Part shown: positions 12,201 to 23,693 of the stretch, piece after piece
Layout of the letters: each line of letters begins with the position of its first letter
Position numbering within the stretch: position 1 is the first letter of the stretch
Source of the DNA: Talinum fruticosum
Lineage: Eukaryota; Streptophyta; Magnoliopsida; Caryophyllales; Talinaceae
DNA: 64,000 bases
Direction: 5' to 3'
Assembly (NCBI GenBank): GCA_021018815.1
Contig: JAITYX010000137.1
Coordinates: 310,001-374,000 of the forward strand
The notes under the pieces: model-generated
Told to the model about the DNA's origin: nothing
Seen by the model: the letters and a program-made list of their open reading frames with translations, nothing else
Databases searched by the model: none
Translations under genes and position numbers: made by a program

Positions 12201-15200
12201 CTGTGAACAGCCCCTGTACAATGCCTATACTAAAGACACCATATGTTTCTGCGAAGATCTTACATATTTATTTACAGAGTAAGAAGTTTTATCATGCAAA
12301 ATGTATAGCCACGGAATTAGCTTGTGACTGGCGTGTTATGTATGTCATACAGGTTACATGTCACATATCAAAACTTGTTTTGAGGTGCAATGCATTGACG
12401 ACACTCCGAGGGATTGAGAATTTAAAATCAATTGAACAACTTGACGTCTCTTACAACATCATTTCCAACTTCCTCGAATTAGAGGTCCTTTCAAGTCTTC
12501 CATCTTTAAAGAACCTTTGGCTTGAAGGAAATCCTGTGTGCTGTGCTCGGTGGTACCGGCCACAAGTGTTCAGCTTTTTTCTCATTCTGAACAAGTGAGT
12601 TTTGCTTCGTATTTCCTTTAATTCCTTAGATTAATTTGAATTTCTGACGGTTTTGATGTGTTTCCTTCTTGCTAATGTAGAAGGGACGTAATGCTAATTT
12701 AATAAGATCTAAGTTTTGACATAATACTTCATGTGGGTTTCACGTTATTTTGTGTTCAGGTGAAATTGGATGACCGAGAAATGAGCACCAGAGAATATTG
12801 GAAAAGGCAAATAATTTTTGCTAGGAGGCAGAGAAAGCCAGCAAGCTTTGGATTTTACTCTCCTGCTAGGGAAGGCAATGAAGGGGAGGGGCTGGCAAAT
12901 GGGAAAAAGGTAAATCATTATTGTTTACATGGAATGGACTCTTTTTAGTGGATAATATCATATATTATGTGTCTCATTAAAAAAATATCATGTATTATAT
13001 GAAATCTTAATTGATTGATGACTTGAGATAACTCTGGTGATGCTACATGCAGAAGAAACTGTCTCGTTTGGCTTGTATTGAAAGCGATCAGCACAGAATG
13101 AACGTGTTCCTTGAACAGGGTTCATTTTCGTGGGACAACGAGACTGAAGATGGGGATGAGATTGTTATATCTGATAGTGAAGGTGAAATAACTAGTTTAA
13201 TAAACAGAATTGAGCTTATGAAAAAGAGCGTTCTCTGTTATGGATGAATGACTTCAAAGATTGGATTGATGAGGGATCGCAGAATTTGGTGGATGGATGC
13301 AAGAATTGCCAGGCAATGTTGGCTTTTGGTGACGGAAACTTGGGGGATAAGACTAGCTTGAGATACATTGGAGAGAGCTCAAGATATGCAGATTATACGT
13401 CATACTCAACTGCAGCTTCAGGAGATGATAGAAGCACACATTTTCTAGAATCTATTAGCTCCTTTACTGGTTCATCTGCTGGTAATCATGGTCATCCGTG
13501 GTTTGTTTTAGCTACTGAAAATGGAGAAAAAGATATGAAATTTACAGATTACGATTTGAGTTCAGTAAGCCTGCATGTACAAGGGTTTGATAAAATGGCT
13601 GCAGTTAGTATGACCCCTTCGACTGCCATCAACAATTCTCTGGGGTCACAATCATCTTCTGTAAGATCACCTCCGCACTATCAAGAGGATATTCTTCATC
13701 GCCGCCATTACCTGGAGGAAGAATTTTTTCAGCTATCTGCTGGGTCTCTTACAGCTGCATCATCTGATAGTGATACAAGCTGTGACGCAGATGATGGACA
13801 TGAATGTCCATCACCTTTGCCCAAAATTGAGCTATTTAATCCTGAAGAACTTTCAGGAAAAGAGATCCATTGCCAATTACCCTCCCTCTTAGTAGGAAAG
13901 GATGACAATAAAAATGTTGGTCCTGACATATTACAACATGCATGGTCTTCATTAAATTTCTGTTCTCAGCAAGGCACTGAACTTGATCGACAAGAATATT
14001 CTTTTGATGTACCTCCAGGCGACGTCAATGATGATGTTGCCTCTGCCAACCAAAAAGCTGCTGATGATTATGACAAGAAAAACTCTAAAAGGAAACCAAA
14101 AAGAAGGGTTGTTTCGCTTTCAGAAGCTAAGAGCAGGGGTTTCTGTGAAGATGATGTCCGAGATGAGCACAAGAGGCATGCTGTGCATAACATTGATTGC
14201 ACTGTAGGAGTGCCTAAGGAGTTGAGAACACAAGCAACTCCTAATGAGGAAGCTGAAATCCCGGCTCCAACAAAGCATTCAGCATCAGAGCCTGACAGCT
14301 ACATTGAGAATTACTTTAATTCATGTGTTGCAAATGCTATGGTGCAGGAGACTTGTAATCAGTACATCGTCTGCAGTTGGGTAGTAGATGGGAATTGGAG
14401 ACAAAGGTAACCTCATCGTTTCTCTTTTTTTGTCCACGACGAGTGTCTTCTCTTAACTTAACGAAGATCCATGATGATTTTTTATTTATGAAATTTCAAC
14501 ATTGTTTCTGAATTTGACCAGGGTAGAAACTGTAGTCACCTAGAGGAACAGGGCAGCACATATCATCATGTGGAATTCCATTATATGATATAGTCACGTT
14601 ATCAAATATTCAATACTTCATTAGTTGCAAATATTATACCTTGTCCTCTCTCTCTTCCTATCTCTCTCATGCACAGACGCACATAGAGATGGCAATGGGG
14701 CGGGTTGGGGCCGGGAGTACCCTACCCGACCAAATCCCATCGCATCCCTGTCCCCACTTTGGGGAAGAAACTTCTCCCCTTCCCCAGCCCCAACAGGTCC
14801 CCGATCCCGATGTGGTCCCAATGTCCGCTGACAAAGATTAGGATGAGTTCAAGAAGATCCAATTTCGGACCAAAAACTCAACTAAAATTCATAATTCACA
14901 AAAAAAAAGTTATCCTTTTACTTGTAATTAACAACAAAAATATCTAATAATACATTGAATTTACACAAAATTAGGAAAAATAGCCAAAACAGAAAGACCT
15001 TATTCCTCAGAAATCTTGAATTAGGTGGTGCCGATGCTGAGCTCAGTGGTGTAATGGTGGGAAGAGGAGTAGCAAAAGCAAAGTGAGGATGATGGTCAGG
15101 TTCAGCTGCTGTGGCTGCCGCCAATGCTAGTGCAAGAGTGTGAGTAACACCGCTGCTTGTAGCGGTTATCGGTGATTGCGGATCTTGGATGGCGGTCCAG

Positions 15201-18200
15201 GAGATGGCGGGAACTCATTGCTTGGACGAGATACATAGGGACATGGATGGCAGATGGTGAATCTGGACTCTCAAAATTGAGAGTTCTTCTAAGAACTTAA
15301 AGAGAGGAGGAGAGAGGAGATGGAAGAGGATGGCTGGGGCCTGGGGTAGTGGGGTGGGGGTGTTTGTGGGTACTTTTATGCTTAGAGTTTTGAGATGTAA
15401 TTACATAAATGTCCCTCCCAGTTAATATACACAAACATGATGCAAAATTAAACACAAAAAATAAAAAACAGGGAGCGGGGCAACGGGGATAAAATCCTAC
15501 CCTGTCCTCATCCATGCTCGGGGATGGATTTTTGCCCCGTCTCTCAGCCCTGTTCCCCGTTCAGCGCGGGGATTTTTCCCCATCTCAGGTCAGGGACCCG
15601 TCGGGATTCCCCGCCATGTTGCCATCCCTACATGCACTCACACTTTAGTTGCCCTTCCACCAAAGAACTGTTCTCTATTTCTGGAACTGCACTTCGACTG
15701 CGTCAGTATTTGTTTGTTTCTTCTCACTCTACACCTGTCTCCAATGAACTTCCTGTCTCTGTTGGAAGATATGTTTAGTAAATGAAACTCATCCTTTATA
15801 TTTATTTTTCTTTTTCTGTTTACAAGTTTGAAGAAATCAATCAAACTCTTGCAAGTTTTGAGCTCTTGGCAAACCACCTGCTGAGTTTTTGAGCTTTCAT
15901 ACCCCCCCAAACAGCCCAAGAAAGGGTTCCTTTGCTCTTATGTCATGCTCTTTTTTATTATACCAGCAGAGATGTGGCTGTGGTTCTGAGCAGTGAAAGC
16001 AAGTTGTATGTGCTTCTGTACAGCGGCATGCTTAGTGGGTCAGGTTAGACTCGCTGTGGTATGATCTCTTTTCAGTGGTTTTTGCATTGTTGCTTATGCA
16101 TCATTTACTAGTTATTGAAGTCTGTCTGAATTCCGCTTCTGTGGTTCTTTTAAGGCAATGACTTGAGTCTATTAAGTTCGCACAAGGTTGAAGATGTGAG
16201 TGAGGTTTTGGTTGGGTTGGGACTTCAGCTTGTCAGGTTAGTGACTTGTTTTTGTTTGTCTCATTCCTGGGCTGTTTCACATTTGCAAACTTGGCAAACT
16301 GTTCTCTGCTCATTTGTAGGGTACACATAAATAAGGATGCAACATTTATGTTGTTTACAAAAGATGTGGAGAAAACAAGGCATTTACTTCACATGTTAGG
16401 ATTCCTTTCGCAAGAAGCAAATAAATGTCCTCTAAGGAGGTAAAACATGTATCCTGTGCTCATAACTATCTGCACTAACCATGAACTAGTGAAACAACCA
16501 ATGTTTATGACAATCGTAAAACTTAATTGGCAGTTTGGAGGTGGTCCAGATTAACTTGTTTGATAGACAAATATGCGGAGGCTTCGGAATCAACATCTAT
16601 CAATATTCTATGGTGCTCTTTTGGCACAGCAATAGAGGTATCACTCTCTCATCCACACATATTAATCCCATTTTATCTTCCATAAGGTCTTAGAAGCTAT
16701 CAAGTGCAATACTATCTCAGTTGTGATGACAGTGTGCATACCTGAACTTATGTGTGTGGACACACTCAGCCTCCTCATACACGTATGCATGCACACTCAT
16801 CACTCAGCCCTGAGGTTTAAGATACATAGGTTCTGCAACCATTTTCAGCAATCCCAATCATGACAGACAACGACATCTCCCGAAAGTTTTGATAATATAA
16901 TTTTGTTAATACTCAATAGAACAGGAAGCAGAAGCAATCCAATTAAAATGAAAATGAATGCAAATTGAACCTAATGCATATGGGCTTTATTTGGCCTTCT
17001 GACTCCAACTAATGCATAATCTGGGACATCGATTTGAATAGTTAATTGGGCAACTGCAAAGGTTCATTCAACATTGCCAAGAAAATTACTGTTATCCATT
17101 ACCAAGAAAATATTTGCGTGGAGGAATGAATACGTATGTGAGAATAAATAACTAATTTGGAATAAACCATAAATATTCTCTAAAAATATTGTGTTTACAT
17201 GAGTTACTGGTTTGTTTTTGCTCAATAATATTGTGTATTTACACCAGTTATTAGAAATTATAGAAAATCTTTGGGGTATTACATTTACACAGGCTGTTAA
17301 ATTGCTCTCTTTATGTCTGTGATTGTGTAATTGAAATGTTCAAGGATGTTATATGTACGAAAGAGCTCACTGTCCCTGTTGCCTTTTGTGTTTACATTTT
17401 TCCTTTTCGAATATTTTGTTTAGGAAATGATTCCCTTTCTAATTCAAGTTGTTGAATGATTGTAGTTCTTTTAAGATGCTGATTAATAACATTACATGAT
17501 AGTAGGATTTCAATGTGTGGAAAATCAGAGATCCAAATTTTTTTATAGTTGCCATCTATAGACCCTCAATAATTGATGGTATGATGACTCGTTAATATCT
17601 GATATAGGACAATTTAACTTGAGTCAATCTTCTGATATGAGATCTTTTTCAACAATATGTATTCTTTTTGAAATGAAAACAAAGGCCTACAATGCTTTGT
17701 CAAAGTCTCAAAAATTTACAGATTATTCGTTGGTTTTAAGCTGACTGACTGAACTAGGGAAAGTGGGGCATTGCTTTGCCTACAAAGATTGACTATCATT
17801 CTGAATATGCTTGTGTAATGACTGCAGTATTCTGAGAAAATGTTTTACTAGGAAGCTAGTGGTTTGGATGAGAGATGGTGTGATGATCCACCCAGGTTTT
17901 ACTGTGAATTTACTTCAGCTTGATTCTTAGGCCTCCAAAAGGCTCCCTCGTGTCAGCAAGGGAGGTTGTAAACTGGTCTAGAAGGGCTCGGCTAGAATGA
18001 GCTAGTTTCTCTGGAGTCCGGATTGGGGATTGCTTGTGTGGTTTTCGGTATAGCCATGTCTAATCTGCTGGCATATCCTGTTAACTAGGTTTGGGACTAA
18101 CCACCTTTCTTCTTTATTCTTGTTTTGGATACAATGGAAAGGTAGTTTTTAATCATTTAGGCTTCTGAGATGTTACTACCTTTGTCGTTTTATAAGACAT

Positions 18201-19634
18201 TCACTTTTCAAAATGCCAAAGAAGATACTTCTAACCTTTTTCAGAGAAAATGTGGTGATTGAACTTTAAACAATCTGTCTTAGAATTCAGGAAGATTGTA
18301 TTTTGGAATGTGAATTTTATAAATTCCATGGTAATGGATTTTATAAGAAATGAAATCACAATTAACTTGTTTTGGCCACAGCAGCTAGAGCCTACCCTGT
18401 AAGATAGAATGCTGGGAGTAAAATATGTAAGTAATTTCTGGAATTGATGTTGTCATTGTGCTTATGCTAGGATGGTCAAATTATGAAAATTCCGCATCAT
18501 TTCTGCTTGTCTGTCTAATTGCAAGTTCTATCTTGACAAGGAGTCAAAGAAGTCTACTTATAGATACGATATGTCTCAGCATTCTCTATCTCAGCCATAT
18601 AATACCATATTGCTCTTTTATTGACAGACAAAGAATGGAAATCCAGATCAATTTTTGTGACAGGAGGACAATTGTTTGTGTGCATTGAGAATGTATCGTG
18701 CTTCTCCTTACTTACAGCGAATGCAGAGGCCTCTTCATATTTCTCTCTGGATTCCTGTTGCTCAATTGGTTATATTTCTGAGATGGTAACTTTCTGGTCA
18801 TATAGTATGTCAATCACATTCTGAATTGCTTTGTAGATGAGGGATGCTCTTTTAAAGTCTGTGTCAAGTAGGAACTAGGAAGTAACATTAGTTTGTCTTA
18901 ACTGCTTATCCCAAAAAACAGGTCCTCTTAACTGAAAGTTATCTTTTTATGCAAGAGATTTTTTTTTTTTTTTTTTTTGGGGGGTGTTGGGAGACAGAAA
19001 CTACTTTTATAGATACTTCTGCACAGTTTAGTTCGTTTGATATAATTTTGGGTGACATTGCGTTTAATGGATCATGGATTCATTGGTTTGCCAAGTTCAG
19101 CATTTCTGTCATTTAATCATCAATGAGGTTATGTGAATAGGATGACCAGTCCACCTATAGCTGATTATGGAGCACGTAAGATTTATATAGGTCTTTCTAC
19201 CAAAGATTAATTCTCATTGAGTATTAACCATAACCGAAACTTTTAGTAGGAGGTCTACAGTATTCTCTCCCTCAGAGTTGCTTCACAACAGTTTAGTCTA
19301 GACGGTTCATCTAACATGAAATTACGTGTAACTAACTAATGTCTTCTCACCCAAAAAAACCACTAATGTCTGATATTTTCAGGTGATTGAAGCTGAAGAG
19401 AAACAATGTGTGACATTAACTCTCGAAACAGGTTCAAAGGAGCACTGTCTTTCAGCTATCGTTGACACTATAAAGGCAAAAGTTGGGTTTCAAGATAAAA
19501 ATAGAGCAGCAGGAACGGCAACATGGAAGCTGAAGTGGTTTTCTGCGGAAAGTTTGTCGAAGTTCGTGATGTTGTTGGAGGCATTACATGCGGAAATGGC
19601 AGCATCTAGTTTGTGCATAAGACGCATATCATAG
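9276..19634 (+). CDS. Leucine-rich-repeat protein, STK11/LKB1-interacting protein-like (11 exons)
   Basis: Exons: 9276-9716, 10465-10722, 12353-12594, 12760-12909, 13053-14406, 15967-16043, 16155-16236, 16320-16439, 16534-16637, 18628-18785, 19383-19634. All introns are GT-AG and the phases agree. Residues 1-147 form the conserved N-terminal region (MEIVTGDRYLESLVKFVE start). About 189-310 hold LRRs such as VETLDLSRNKFAKVDNL, LTHLDLGFNQL, ISKLVLRCNAL, IEQLDVSYNII and LKNLWLEGNPV. About 365-815 is an acidic, serine-rich linker with a basic patch (KRKPKRR) near residue 700. The C-terminal third is conserved-looking. The total is about 1,079 residues, close to human STK11IP (about 1,100). Two single-base gaps break the frame (12575-12580 and 13221-13225); counting them makes the coding length 3,240 nt. 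Family naming rests on recalled similarity to plant proteins annotated as STK11-interacting or outer-arm-dynein-light-chain-like. The cellular role in plants is not established. The start at 9276 is chosen because the conserved N-terminus begins there. Confidence 0.88.
10864..11386 (-). other. Coding-like antisense stretch inside intron 2 of the LRR gene
   Basis: Within the 1,630-bp intron 10723-12352 the minus strand carries two overlapping open frames, 11386-11174 (70 codons) and 11241-10864 (125 codons). They read as one protein-like stretch with a frameshift. The composition looks coding (for example KAGDGSSIYFCRDDRIMVSF) rather than like intron sequence. I do not recognise the family. 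It could be a captured gene fragment or chance. Confidence 0.3.
14684..15630. mobile_element. hAT-like non-autonomous element in intron 5 of the LRR gene
   Basis: The element has inverted termini: TAGAGATGGCAATGGGGCGG on the left and, reverse-complemented, TAGGGATGGCAACATGGCGG on the right. The GC-rich subterminal blocks are rich in GGGG and CCCC. The GGGATGGCAATGGGG terminus is a common plant repeat type. The flanks share CATGCAC-like 8-mers, separated on the left by eight extra bases, so the target duplication is suggestive only. It lies wholly inside intron 14407-15966 and makes up about 60% of it. Confidence 0.65.
15964..15969 (+). promoter_or_regulatory. Tandem NAGNAG splice acceptor
   Basis: The sequence CAGCAG precedes exon 6 of the LRR gene. 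Using the first AG starts the exon at 15967, and using the second starts it at 15970. Both keep the frame after exon 5 (phase 2) and differ by one residue (SRDVAV versus RDVAV). Alternative use is a prediction. Confidence 0.5.
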
Positions 19635-20176
19635 GTAGAAGATTGGCTTCTTTTTTTCTCTTTGTTTTTTGGGGTGGGTTTATTCAATTCATTCGTTTGT
19701 ATGACTCCATCTCCCTCTATATGTGTATAGTGAATTAGGGATAATTGTCTTAGCATCACAGGCTTGATGAGGTTCTTTTTTCTCTATTCTTCTTCTTCTT
19801 CCCCCCTTTTTTAAATTTTATTTTTGGTTCCCAATTGTATTCATTGTCGGCCATATGCTTCTTAGAAAAACATGTGAGAGTAGTGAAGGGCTATATATCT
19901 AAATGGAATTGTTGTGTTCCGGTTGGGAGTGCTTGTTCTTCTGGATTTCCAATCATAATTTTTTTTTTTTTGTGGGTTTCGGTAAACACACAAATGCCAA
20001 TTATTATTTTCGTTCGAGTAAATGATCTGAAACTAGAGGCGATAATGGGGTTGGGGACTGTATCTGTATGAGGGCTTGAGTAGCTATCTTTTTTGTCTTT
20101 GCCTAACCTCACTCTCACATTTGGGATCAGACTTGGGAGTTGGGCAGAGTACCCAACACACTAATGTGAGTATTTA

Positions 20177-20182
20177 AATAAA
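20177..20182 (+). terminator. Candidate polyadenylation signal of the LRR gene
   Basis: This is the first clear AATAAA after the stop codon at 19634, in an A-rich context and followed by more AATAA-type motifs. It would imply a 3' UTR of about 560 nt. Plant signals are degenerate, so an earlier site is possible. Confidence 0.35.
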
Positions 20183-20691
20183 AATAATAAAGTTAAAATT
20201 GTACAAATCAGCAAGAGAAAACCGAGGGCTTTTTTTTTTTTTTTTTTTCTATAAGCAACAGCTAAAGGTGTAAACAGTTATAAAATAGTTGTAAGGTTAG
20301 TTGCAAAATAGTTTTGAAGTGCCTACTTTCAATTGTATTGCGTTTGTTGCGCTCTTTGCTCTGTTTTTTCTCACCTATCTCAATCTCTCATGTAGTGCCC
20401 ACCATTCAGTTAGCAACCCTCTCTGATGTGCAATGTTCTTTTACTGTATGAAGTATTGTAATTATTGAATCAAGTGCAATTCCTGTTGAATTGATGATTT
20501 TAACTGCTCTTTAAGGACTTTTCCATGGTGATGAAGTTTCTTTTATTACTTGACCCTATCTGGCAATGATGTTAGGCCTTAAATTTTGAAGTTTATAAGA
20601 AAGATGTTACTTTGTGTATAAGTGTTATTTTGGATACATTATTATGTGAATATTAGGTATGAAGAGATGACTCAAAGGTATCTATAAAGGT

Positions 20692-21647
20692 GCAAGGGCG
20701 AACCAGAAAATTTTCTTGGGGGTAGTAAGGTAAAAAAAATACTATTTATCGGGGTTGGAGTTACTATTTGATCGGTTGTGCCAAAATAAATTGTTAGAGC
20801 GTATGAGTAAAAGTTCTCAAACAAATCCACAAAAATGTTAAAGGGGATGCCCATAAAAATAATTAATACTTATAAATTCAATGATATTGAAAAAGGGATA
20901 CGATTGAATAAAATTTCTATCTCTGCCATTACTATTTATATAAGTTATAAAATAAGTTATTATCATATATCAAACATTAGTTATAAGAATATTATGAAGA
21001 AAATTTGTTTAATAAATAGACAAGAAATCATATCTCACAACAAATAATATAAAAATCTAATGCAATTTGAGAAATAAATTAGATGAACTAATACAATAAT
21101 ACATAATTTAATAATCAAATCACTAAAAGAAATTTGTTTTAATTAGGAGTTTTGGAAGACCAAAAAAATTTACATGAAAAGGTAGCCAGAAAAAGTAGTA
21201 TTATAGCTTACAAAACAATATATTATTAATAGGTTTGAAATACAAAGGAAGGATAACAAAGAGATAACAAGAGAGAGATTTAAAAAAAGAGTTGAGACGG
21301 CTATATGTATTATCAATTTTTCATAACCTATACCCTAACTTTCTTCGTCCTAATTTGTTAAACTATTATGAGACATGTGCAAAATATTATATGAAAAAAA
21401 TATATTTTATACAATAATTATATGAAAAATATATTTTATACAATAATTATATGAAAAAATATATTTGAAAAAATACTAAAAATGATTATGAAAATTTATT
21501 TTACTTGGAGAGTTAAAATATATGAAAATAATTTTTCTAAATAATTAATTTTTTTGCATTTAATTTTTTAATATAGATTTTACAAAATAAATTAATTTTA
21601 AAAATCATGGAGAGACCACGACCCCTGCCCCCTATTCTGCCGTTGTA
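20692..21647. mobile_element. Decayed non-autonomous transposon with GGGCGRRCC-type ends
   Basis: The left edge GCAAGGGCGAACCAGAAAAT and the right edge GACCCCTGCCCCCTATTCTG followed by CCGTTG resemble the diverged ends of the common plant repeat that starts CAGGGGCGGAGCCAG and ends in its complement. The interior is AT-rich and noncoding. No target duplication was resolved. Confidence 0.45.
21386..21470. repeat. AT-rich tandem repeat of about 33 bp, 2.5 copies
   Basis: The motif TATATGAAAAA-ATATATTTT-ATACAATAAT recurs back to back with small A-run length changes. It lies inside the decayed element at 20692-21647. Confidence 0.6.
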
Positions 21648-21649
21648 GA

Positions 21650-22340
21650 AGCGAATAAAAAGTTGGGAATATACCGTTAGGTAAAGATAAGTTGGAAAAA
21701 TATAATGTACTAAGTTGTTAACCGCTCTTTAATCTGTTGTGACTCAAAAATTATACATGATTATTTGAATACATATGGAAAAACTAAATTCAATATAATC
21801 ACTCCATATTTAACAACTTCCTTTTTTTTGTTGGGGGGGTGGTTTCGTTCCTAGCTACCTTAAATCTTGAGTTGGTCAAAGGTGGAGTTACTAGCTTTCC
21901 CCTTACCAACAATTGAATGGAACAAACGCATCATACCCGAAATAGTAAAACTCTAAACCCTCTCATATACTTAAGGAAAATTTAAAATGAGCTCAAAATT
22001 ATTTCTCATGAATTCTTATTATCACATTGTTTATTTTAAAAGATAATGGCAATATTTAATTTTAGTAACTAATATCTTTTTAAATAAAAAAATCTATAAA
22101 TAATTAGTCAAACGAGTCGAGATGACTGAATTAGTCTAACCCAAAATCTTATAAGATAATATTTATTTCACAATTAACTATCCTACATAGAAAGAAAAAG
22201 ATATCATCTCTACAAGAAACAAATAAAAGACATACAAACCCCCAAGAGAGGAAAAAGAAGCTTAGATCTATCAAGACTATTACGAGGCGGATGTGTGACC
22301 GACTTCCATGGGGCATTTACTACTCTTGAACCCCAAACTA
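21650..22340. other. AT-rich intergenic DNA between convergent genes
   Basis: No gene or element ends were recognised here. The stretch contains a poly-T/G run near 21823-21843. Confidence 0.35.
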
Positions 22341-22599
22341 GCGTTGGCAAAAATTTGAGTTTAGGTCGAAATAGGGTTGGCAAAATCGGTCATCGGACAG
22401 ATTTTTATCCAATACCCAATTTTTTTCGAGTCGGACAATTCGAGACAAGTATAAATTTGCATTAAAACTGGATTTAGACAATAGAAATAGAAAAATTTTA
22501 TATCCAAATTTAAAATTAGGACAAAAAGTCATACTCGAACCCAATTTTTTCTAGTCGGACGAATTTGGATAATCGGATCAAACGAAATTTTGCTAACGA
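22341..22599. mobile_element. Stowaway-like MITE (TA target), copy 1
   Basis: The 259-bp unit is flanked by TA (22339-22340 and 22600-22601). The left end is GCGTTGGCAAAAATTTG and the right end, reverse-complemented, is TCGTTAGCAAAATTTCG. The interior has GTCGGACAATTCG and ATTTTATATCCAAATTTAAA, which recur in the copy at 53092-53339. The TA flank points to the Tc1/mariner superfamily. Confidence 0.65.
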
Positions 22600-22601
22600 T
22601 A

Positions 22602-23690
22602 CCCCAAACCTTTCCCTACAAAATTGCTATACTTTATGCTAGTTTTGACAAAGCTTGTAAAAGTGCTATTCAATCCTTGGAATCTTGAGTTATTTGCAGC
22701 TCCACCCAAGCCAAGGAAGCGGCCCCAAATGCAGAAGGATACTCCATCCACCCCTTATTGAAGCTCCCTCGATCTCACACACTCGACCATCGAGCCAAAA
22801 CAAATCTCGTAATGCATTTCGAAAAGTCATGCAGAAAATCATTTACATGTACTAGAAAATGAAAGTAACTTCCTACAATTTCTATACCATTTTAAACATG
22901 ATGGTAGCTTAAACAACACCACCACTGAAAGAACCAGTAAAACATGATGGTGATTTCCTTTCCATTTAAACATGTGGTAAGTTCCATCTTAAGGGCTTGA
23001 CCCTCCCTTAGCCCCTGCCATGAGCTCCTTTCCTTCGCAAGTGCAAAAGGTAGCCTAGCGTAGCACATCCCACCCAGACAGGCTGAATCAGAGGAGATAT
23101 GGGAACAGAGGGAATAAACAAGGGATCAACATTTTTCTAGTCTTCTGGAATTCAAAACCTGTTTCCTAATATCTATACCACTGAAAATCAAGTATCTTGT
23201 CAAGCCCATCACATTGGTCACCATGTACAAAATAGTTACTTATTGATAAATGAAATAAGCACCACAAAAACCATCCATAAAATCAACATCTCATCCATCA
23301 TTGAACCCTTCTCATTTTTCTCACTTATTTTCATGCAAGTTCAGCCAGAAGGCCCAATATCTGCATTTCCCAGTACATAAACACATGTAGAATCTTCGCT
23401 CTTGTGATGAATAAGAACTCTAGAACTACAAAAAATCATAATTGCTTGAAAATGAGAGTTTGGTTTCCAAACTTCATGAGATGCCGCCTTCAGGCAAGTG
23501 CCAAAAGTTCAAACAAGGGTGGCCTATGTATTCACCACCTACTGAAACAAAGACCTTCAAATATGATTATAAAATACGATTCTCTGGAATCACAAATTTA
23601 TCATGAATTCGGTGGCACTCTGTTCTTCAGGATTTTGGTTCAGAAACAGGGAATACCCTGCAAGGCATTAGTGCTCTGAAGTTAATAATT
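22602..23690. other. Intergenic DNA downstream of SURF1
   Basis: This probably includes the 3' UTR and terminator of SURF1 near its right edge (minus strand). I see no separate gene. The open frame at 23404-23679 has no recognisable family. Confidence 0.4.
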
Positions 23691-23693
23691 TGG

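Noticed and set aside
23404..23679. 91-codon frame beside the SURF1 stop codon
   Set aside because: It lies in the probable 3' UTR on the opposite strand and has no recognised family.
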